The position numbers and the translations under genes were made by a program. A stretch of 9,935 bases of DNA, from assembly GCA_044370695.1 (NCBI GenBank), contig JBILVB010000135.1, positions 1 through 9,935 of the forward strand. The letters are read 5' to 3'. The notes below the pieces were generated by a model, which was given only the letters and a program-made list of their open reading frames with translations, was not told where the DNA came from and ran no database searches. Source of the stretch: JBEIFW01 sp044370695. Its GTDB lineage: Bacteria; Actinomycetota; Acidimicrobiia; Acidimicrobiales; Ilumatobacteraceae. Positions within the stretch are counted from its first letter, which is position 1. Each line of letters begins with the position of its first letter. Below, in pieces: positions 5,718 to 9,935 of this stretch.

Positions 5718-6401
5718 CCAGATGGGAGCGCGGACCCCGTCGAAGGCGACCGGCAGCGGCTCGCCCCGGATGGCCGCGAGTGCCAGGGGAAGCCAAGCGC
5801 CCGATCCGGCCAGCGGGGTCGGGAGGTCATCGGCGCCGAAGAACCCGACGCCGCTCGTCTCCAACGGATGCGCCTGCAACGACCCGCCCGTCGCCCGGCA
5901 GTGGAACAGCAGGAGGTACATCCCGAACCGGGTGAACCCCATCCGCAAACCGTCCATCACGGCGAGGAGGCGCACCGGCTCGCATTCGATGCCGGTCTCC
6001 TCCTCGACCTCCTTCACCGCGACCTCGGCCGCCGAGTAGCCCACGTCGGCCCAGCCGGTCGGGTAGAGCCACACCCCGGAGTCGGCCCGCCGCACCAGGA
6101 GCAACTCGCCGGCATCGTTCCCGACGACCGCACCGACCGCCACCTTCGGGGTGACGTAACCCGGTACGCCTTCACCCACCGAATCCATCCACTCCTGAAC
6201 GAAGTGGTCCTGTTCCCGGCGCACTTCGAGCGCGTCGTCGGCGGCCGCCTTGATGTCGGCCGCGATCTTGAGCACTTCCTCGTAGCGCTCCCGTTCGTAG
6301 AGCACCTGGGTGAAACTCATGCCGGTACGGGCGATGCCGGCGAGCGCCTCGCTCCAGCGGATCAGGTCCCGGGTGAAGTCCGTCGGCTCGGCGTCGGCCA
6401 T
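5706..6401 (-). CDS. NUDIX hydrolase with N-terminal helical domain
   Basis: A 231-residue cytosolic hydrolase of nucleoside diphosphates linked to another group X. Residues 1-75 form a helical domain resembling the N-terminal Nudix_hydro_N domain (L-I-R-W-S-E-A-L-A-G-I-A-R-T-G and Y-E-R-E-R-Y-E-E-V). The catalytic domain begins near 85 with V-T-P-K-V-A-V-G-A-V-V. The Nudix box runs from G-W-A-D-V-G to K-E-V-E-E-E-T-G-I at about 116-138. Compared with the general pattern it has Tyr at the first Glu position and Lys for Arg, which I believe is usual in this subfamily. ADP-ribose or a nucleotide sugar is a plausible substrate, not shown by the sequence. It starts 28 nt after the adenylate cyclase stop and has its own -10 in that gap, so it may be both in the operon and separately transcribed. 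Confidence 0.88.
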   Translation of the reverse strand: MADAEPTDFTRDLIRWSEALAGIARTGMSFTQVLYERERYEEVLKIAADIKAAADDALEVRREQDHFVQEWMDSVGEGVPGYVTPKVAVGAVVGNDAGELLLVRRADSGVWLYPTGWADVGYSAAEVAVKEVEEETGIECEPVRLLAVMDGLRMGFTRFGMYLLLFHCRATGGSLQAHPLETSGVGFFGADDLPTPLAGSGAWLPLALAAIRGEPLPVAFDGVRAPIWRGH

Positions 6402-6409
6402 GACCGGGG

Positions 6410-6415
6410 ACGGTA
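6410..6415 (-). promoter_or_regulatory. -10 element TACCGT for the NUDIX gene
   Basis: TACCGT on the minus strand ends 8 nt before the ATG at 6401, consistent with a leaderless or nearly leaderless start. It is in the short gap after the adenylate cyclase and allows separate expression of the NUDIX gene. Confidence 0.45.
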
Positions 6416-6429
6416 GCGGGCGATCCGCG

Positions 6430-7389
6430 TCAGGGCAGGAGCGACAGCAGGACGACCGGCTCGGTGAACCCCTTGAGCTGCCGACGCCCGGCGGGCTCGA
6501 ACCGCCGGGCCGGGACGTCGGCAGCCAGCTCCGGGGTGACGAGCACCTCCCCGGGCACGGCCTGGTCGGCGATCCGGCTGGCCAGGTTCACGACCGGTCC
6601 GTAGTAGTCGCCACCCCGGGCCAGCAGTCCACCGAATGCGATCCCACCCCGCGGTACCGCGCCCGAGGACGAGAACCCCTCGACGAGTGCGAGGCCGGCG
6701 GCGCATGCCGCGTCCGGATCGACGGCGACGAACATGACCTCGTCGCCGATGAGCTTGACGACCCGGGCGTGGTGATCCGCAGTGAGGTCGTAGGCCTGGC
6801 GCTCGACCTCGCGCACGAGCCGGTCGAGTTCGTCGACGGACGCCGACGCCGACCAGGAGGTGAAACCGACGAGATCGACGAACCCGACCGCCAGCCGAAG
6901 CAGACCGTCGTCGCGATCGGCACGCGCCGTGTACGTCCGGTCCATCGCAAGCTCCATGTGAAGCCGCAGCATCCCGTCCATCGCACGGGTCACCTCGTCG
7001 ATGAGGGCGACGGCCGCTTGGCCCTTGCGGCTCAGTTCGTCGAGCGAACCTCCACTCGCGAGGTGGGGCGCTTCGACGTCGACGAGGAACAGCGTGTTCG
7101 CGGCGTCGGCCACCCGGGCCAGCGACGAGCCGAGCACCCGCGTGAAATGCAGCACCTCGGCCCGCGAGAACAGCCCCTCGGCGCGACCGAACAGCGCGAA
7201 CAGGCGTACGTCACCGTCGCTGAACACCGGAACGTCCGGTGACACCGGAGGCAGACCCGCCGCTCGGCGGATCTCCTCGAACAGGGTCGGATCGAGACCG
7301 GTGCGCTGCTGCACCTCCGCTGCGCTGACCCGAGGGCCCGGTCGGAGTTGCGAGAGTCGTTCGACCAGCGCGTCGTCAACCCGCTGCAT
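6430..7389 (-). CDS. Class III adenylate cyclase with N-terminal regulatory domain
   Basis: A 319-residue protein predicted to make cAMP from ATP. All expected catalytic residues are present: metal-binding Asp172 (F-V-D-L-V-G-F-T) and Asp216 (K-L-I-G-D-E), adenine-selecting Lys212 and Asp261 (G-D-Y-Y-G), and transition-state Asn268 and Arg272 (V-N-L-A-S-R). Their spacing matches that known for mycobacterial cyclases such as Rv1625c, so the enzyme is probably active and ATP-specific. Residues 1-150 are helical and similar in style to the autoinhibitory domain of Rv1264-type cyclases (V-S-A-A-E-V, F-S-D-G-D-V, F-S-R-A-E-V-L-H-F-T-R). No membrane segment is seen, so it should be cytosolic. The class III fold works as a dimer. 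I chose the ATG at 7389, which shares one base with the sortase stop (TGATG); a GTG one codon earlier is also possible. It is translationally coupled to the sortase gene. Confidence 0.92.
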   Translation of the reverse strand: MQRVDDALVERLSQLRPGPRVSAAEVQQRTGLDPTLFEEIRRAAGLPPVSPDVPVFSDGDVRLFALFGRAEGLFSRAEVLHFTRVLGSSLARVADAANTLFLVDVEAPHLASGGSLDELSRKGQAAVALIDEVTRAMDGMLRLHMELAMDRTYTARADRDDGLLRLAVGFVDLVGFTSWSASASVDELDRLVREVERQAYDLTADHHARVVKLIGDEVMFVAVDPDAACAAGLALVEGFSSSGAVPRGGIAFGGLLARGGDYYGPVVNLASRIADQAVPGEVLVTPELAADVPARRFEPAGRRQLKGFTEPVVLLSLLP

Positions 7390-9095
7390 CACTCGGCCCA
7401 GGTGTCGGCCAGGACGGCGTGGGCGATCAGGCGCTGGGCCGTCGACCCGACGGGATGACAGGCGGCGAGGATGAGCGTCGCCGGATTGCCCGGCCGGTTG
7501 TCGATGACCGAGAAGTCACCCTCCCAGACGATGGACATCCCGTCGACGACGTAGCGGTAGGTGGTGTCGTCGAAGACGAGGTCGATCGTGTCGCCGACGG
7601 CGAGCGCATCGAGGTACCGGAACGGCCGCGTGTCCTCGGTGCGGTGCCCGAAGATCGCGACCTGGCCCGACTGACCGGGTTGGGCGGTGCCGGGCCAGTA
7701 CCCGGGCCCGTAGGAGAGGGTCCAGAGGTCGACGTTGCCGTACAACGGCACGTTGAGTCCGAGCTTCGGCACGATCAACCGGCCGGGGAACGCCGGCATC
7801 GGCGGGTCCGGGTTGTTGAACGGGACGTACTTGGGCGACTGGGGAGTCCCCGTGAAGTACCCGGTCACGTCGGCGATCAGGTGGGCACCGCTCTGGGTGA
7901 ACAGCGACACGCCCCTCGTGCTCACCGGGCTGATCACGTGGTTGGGGATCGTCTGCCGAGCCCGCTCCGCATTGAGGTTCGAGGCGAAGGGTCGGTCGCC
8001 ACCGGCGGCCCATGCGGTGAAGAACCCGGGAGCCTTGCTGCTCACGACGGTTGCGTTCATGACGACGGCCGACATCGACGAGGGCAGGGACGCTGTCCCG
8101 GCGGCTCTTCCGGCGAGCGGCACCTCGACCGTCCAGCCGCCGAAGAGCTTCACCTTCGGACCCAACGGGTTCAGGGCGCCCGATTCCCTCGTGTCGAGCA
8201 GGCGAGTGGGCGTCACGGGAACGAACAGCCCGTTGCTCGACGCCGGCGCCGAGGCGCCGGTGAACCAGCCCGCCACGTCGACCACGACGTGGCCACCGAC
8301 CTGGGCGAAGATGTCGATGCCCGACGGTGTGACCGGCACGATCACCTGGTTCGGGATGAGTTGGCCGGTCACCGTGTTCAAGTTGGAGGTATTCGGCCGA
8401 CCCGTTCCGGCCGGAAACACCGTCCAGTACCCCGGGCCTGCGGCGTCGACCACCGTCACGTTGAGCACGGCGGCCGTGGCGTCACTCGGCACCCCCGCCG
8501 GCGCGAGCGACACCCGGATGGTCTCGAACGTCGTGAGCGGGCCGCGCACCTCCCGGCTGTCGTAGACGCGCTGGGGTCCGACCGGGACGAAACGTCCGGT
8601 CGAGACCGGGCCGCCGGCCGGGACGAAGTAGCCGAACACGTCCGCCAGCAGGTGGACCGATCGCTGGGCGAACAGCGACACCCGGCCCCCTTGACCGATC
8701 GGGACCGTGACCAGGTTCGGGATGGTCTGGCCGGCGCCGGCCAGGTTCAGGCTGGACACGAACGGGCGATCGGGACCGGCGGGGTACACGGTGACGAAAC
8801 CGGGCCCCGTCGACTCGGTGGCCGTCACGTTCAGCACCACCGCGGTGGCGCCGCCCGGAACGTTGCCCCGACCCGTGACCTGGACGGTCACGACGCTGAG
8901 GTCGCCGGGCTTCCCGGGGGGCTCGGCCCCGAGCCCGATGCGGGTGTCGAGCAGCCGTTCAGGCGCGACCGGCACGAACCGAGCGGGGGCCGCGCTGGCC
9001 GCCGCGGGCGTGGCCGTCGCCACCGCCACCGCCGAGAGCCCGGTGAGCAGCGGCACCACGACGAGTACCCGCAACACCGATCGCAGACTCCTCAT
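7389..9095 (-). CDS. Secreted three-repeat protein fused to a C-terminal sortase domain
   Basis: A 568-residue protein. Residues 1-35 look like a Sec signal or signal anchor: basic start M-R-S-L-R-S, hydrophobic run about 9-27, then A-A-A-S-A with possible cleavage near 35. Three repeats of about 110-125 residues follow, each opening F-V-P-V-x-P-x-R and L-L-D-T-R (or V-Y-D-S-R), at 40-158, 169-279 and 291-416. Such repeats are common on actinobacterial secreted proteins and their function is unknown. Residues 436-568 are a sortase: I-V-P-K-L-G-L, Y-G-P-G-Y-W-P-G-T-A, then catalytic His484 (F-G-H-R-T), Cys546 (L-A-A-C-H-P) and Arg555. The style is class D/E, which cleave sorting signals and join the protein to the cell wall, or form pilus-type isopeptide links. 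There is no L-P-x-T-G-like signal or C-terminal membrane segment in the protein itself. Its start overlaps the upstream stop (ATGA) and its stop overlaps the cyclase start, so the three genes are one translational unit. Confidence 0.9.
   Translation of the reverse strand: MRSLRSVLRVLVVVPLLTGLSAVAVATATPAAASAAPARFVPVAPERLLDTRIGLGAEPPGKPGDLSVVTVQVTGRGNVPGGATAVVLNVTATESTGPGFVTVYPAGPDRPFVSSLNLAGAGQTIPNLVTVPIGQGGRVSLFAQRSVHLLADVFGYFVPAGGPVSTGRFVPVGPQRVYDSREVRGPLTTFETIRVSLAPAGVPSDATAAVLNVTVVDAAGPGYWTVFPAGTGRPNTSNLNTVTGQLIPNQVIVPVTPSGIDIFAQVGGHVVVDVAGWFTGASAPASSNGLFVPVTPTRLLDTRESGALNPLGPKVKLFGGWTVEVPLAGRAAGTASLPSSMSAVVMNATVVSSKAPGFFTAWAAGGDRPFASNLNAERARQTIPNHVISPVSTRGVSLFTQSGAHLIADVTGYFTGTPQSPKYVPFNNPDPPMPAFPGRLIVPKLGLNVPLYGNVDLWTLSYGPGYWPGTAQPGQSGQVAIFGHRTEDTRPFRYLDALAVGDTIDLVFDDTTYRYVVDGMSIVWEGDFSVIDNRPGNPATLILAACHPVGSTAQRLIAHAVLADTWAE
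7848..8978 (-). repeat. Three tandem protein repeats of the sortase-fusion gene
   Basis: The repeats lie at about 8978-8622, 8591-8259 and 8225-7848. Shared landmarks are F-V-P-V-x-P-x-R followed by D-T/S-R, then A-V-V/L-L/M-N-V/A-T, P-G-F/Y, N-L-N, I-P-N, and a final H-x-x-x-D-V-x-G-Y/W-F. They are diverged at both protein and DNA level, so they look like an old duplication rather than recent tandem copying. They probably form beta-rich extracellular modules. Confidence 0.85.
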
Positions 9096-9550
9096 CGCAG
9101 CCGTCCCTCCGCCCGTCGTCGCCCCAACACCGTCGCCGCCTTCCACGCGCCCCAGACGATGCCGGCCTCGTGCACCTCGTCGCCGAGGTCGCGCCAGCAG
9201 GCCGGGGCGAGGCCGTAGACGTCCTCGGCGAAGGTGCGCTCGAGGAACTCGTCGCGCACCACCGGGGGCACGCCGGCACGACGAAGCACGTCGGTCGGGT
9301 ACCGGACCGCGGCGCGGATCACCCCGAGGGGGTTCGTACGCTGCTCGTCGACGTCGTGAGCAAGCAGCGACCGCAGGCGGGCGCCGACCTCCTGCCGGGC
9401 CTGTTCTCCGGCTGCCCGGGCACCGTCGAGCCAACCCGGCTCGACGGCCCCGTGCCAGGCCGTCGCCCTCGACTCGACCGCCCGGACCACCCAACCCGGC
9501 AAGGCGGCTTCCACGGCTTCGCAGAGCGCGTCGGCCGGCGACGTCGACAT
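9092..9550 (-). CDS. Conserved actinobacterial hypothetical protein
   Basis: A 152-residue, probably soluble protein. The N-terminal half is Ala- and Arg-rich and helical. The C-terminal half carries a segment I believe is shared by many uncharacterised actinobacterial proteins: N-P-L-G-V-I-R-A-A-V-R-Y-P-T near residues 72-85, G-V-P-P-V-V-R-D-E-F near 92-101, D-V-Y-G-L-A-P-A near 110-117, and G-I-V-W-G-A-W-K-A near 130-138. No signal peptide, membrane segment or catalytic motif is evident, and I cannot assign a function. The ATG at 9550 follows a -10 element by 6 nt. The stop overlaps the sortase start by four bases (ATGA), so this is the first gene of the sortase-cyclase operon and sets its promoter. 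Confidence 0.82.
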   Translation of the reverse strand: MSTSPADALCEAVEAALPGWVVRAVESRATAWHGAVEPGWLDGARAAGEQARQEVGARLRSLLAHDVDEQRTNPLGVIRAAVRYPTDVLRRAGVPPVVRDEFLERTFAEDVYGLAPACWRDLGDEVHEAGIVWGAWKAATVLGRRRAEGRLR

Positions 9551-9556
9551 GCCCGA

Positions 9557-9562
9557 ATCCTA
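9557..9562 (-). promoter_or_regulatory. -10 element TAGGAT for the sortase-cyclase operon
   Basis: TAGGAT on the minus strand ends 6 nt before the ATG at 9550. This points to a leaderless first gene and a single promoter for the three overlapping genes downstream. No convincing -35 is visible in the 53-bp gap after the acyl-CoA ligase gene. Confidence 0.55.
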
Positions 9563-9603
9563 CAAGGGCCCCACGGATCCCCAGGAGCACGCGCCCGACG
9601 GGA

Positions 9604-9935
9604 TCAGATGGTCCGACCCGAACCCTCCCAGTAGGGGTCGCGCAGGAGGCGCTTGTACAGCTTGCCCGTCGGATGGCGGGGCAGCGCCTCCACGACGTCC
9701 ACGCTGCGGGGCACCTTGTAGCCGGCCAGGTGATCGCGGCAGTGGCGGAGCAGGTCGCCGATCAGGTCGTCGCCGACGGCCACGCCCTCGTGCAACTCCA
9801 CCGCCGCTTTGACCTCCTCGCCGAACTCCTCGTTCGGGATGCCGAAAACGGCCGCATCCCGCACCGCCGGATGCGTGGCCAGCACCCCTTCGATCTCGGC
9901 CGGGTAGATGTTCACGCCACCGGAGATGATCATGT
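9604..9935 (-). CDS. AMP-forming acyl-CoA synthetase, C-terminal domain (5' end off the window)
   Basis: The frame is open to the right edge, so only the last 110 or so residues are visible. They match the mobile C-terminal domain of the ANL superfamily, which activates a carboxylic acid with ATP and transfers it to coenzyme A. Visible marks are M-I-I-S-G-G-V-N-I-Y-P-A-E-I-E at the hinge, H-P-A-V-R-D-A-A-V-F-G-I-P, G-E-E-V-K-A-A-V, and the P-T-G-K-L-Y-K-R segment with the catalytic lysine. The I-Y-P-A-E-I-E hinge favours FadD-like fatty or aromatic acyl-CoA ligases, but the substrate depends on the missing N-terminal domain. It lies upstream of the sortase operon and is separated from it by a promoter. 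Confidence 0.9.
   Translation of the reverse strand, partial: MIISGGVNIYPAEIEGVLATHPAVRDAAVFGIPNEEFGEEVKAAVELHEGVAVGDDLIGDLLRHCRDHLAGYKVPRSVDVVEALPRHPTGKLYKRLLRDPYWEGSGRTI

Noticed and set aside
5984..6056. NUDIX box with Tyr for the first Glu and Lys for Arg as a sign of an inactive enzyme
   Set aside because: The G-W-A-D-V-G-x-S form followed by K-E-V-E-E-E-T-G is, as I recall, normal for the subfamily with this N-terminal domain, and the essential E-x-x-E-E-like residues are present.
7419..9218. A 599-codon plus-strand frame antisense to the sortase gene
   Set aside because: The His/Arg/Gly/Asp-rich composition is that of an antisense shadow; the minus strand encodes a complete signal peptide, three repeats and the sortase catalytic residues.
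1..9935. Mobile element, CRISPR array, tRNA or rRNA
   Set aside because: No transposase or integrase motifs, evenly spaced direct repeats, tRNA cloverleaf or rRNA-like stretch were recognised on either strand by eye; composition is even throughout.

Overview
The window is very GC-rich and densely packed, with short intergenic gaps. Several genes begin at, or within a few bases of, a TANNNT -10 element, which is the pattern of leaderless transcripts in Actinobacteria. The gene content fits that phylum: a PAC2 protein, a mycobacterial-type class III adenylate cyclase, a class E/D-like sortase, and secreted repeats of the F-V-P-V-x-P-x-R-L-L-D-T-R type. Acidimicrobiia or a related uncultured lineage is my best guess, but no marker gene in the window proves it.

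Layout. On the minus strand at the left edge there is a truncated membrane-anchored LolA/RseB-like protein (1-733), downstream of a THUMP-type RNA methyltransferase (771-1892). A 46-bp divergent promoter region separates these from a plus-strand run: a short-chain dehydrogenase (1939-2715), a DksA/TraR-type zinc-finger protein (2806-3177), a predicted selenoprotein (3215-4291), a PAC2-family protein (4329-5213) and a coupled hypothetical (5218-5688). Two GC-rich hairpins sit at the convergent junction near 5679-5717. On the minus strand from the right come the C-terminal part of an acyl-CoA ligase (9604-9935), then a tightly overlapping operon of a conserved hypothetical (9092-9550), a secreted repeat-sortase fusion (7389-9095) and an adenylate cyclase (6430-7389), and finally a NUDIX hydrolase (5706-6401).

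The main discovery is at 3215-4291. An in-frame TGA at 3560-3562 lies exactly where a thioredoxin-fold protein needs its active-site cysteine (W-A-S-W-[TGA]-G-C-R). It is followed 20 nt later by the loop of a perfect 7-bp hairpin with loop CGUGU, which fits the published bacterial SECIS description. The frame stays open and the thioredoxin fold resumes, followed by a TPR-like C-terminal segment. A standard gene caller would split this into two broken genes; I read it as one 358-residue selenoprotein with Sec at residue 116.

The sortase operon is the second point of interest. A Sec-exported protein with three surface-type repeats ends in a complete sortase domain, and its stop codon overlaps the start of an apparently intact adenylate cyclase, so surface-protein processing and cAMP synthesis are translated from one message. 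No RNA genes, CRISPR arrays, insertion sequences or phage genes were seen. There is no gene-free stretch above 300 bases.
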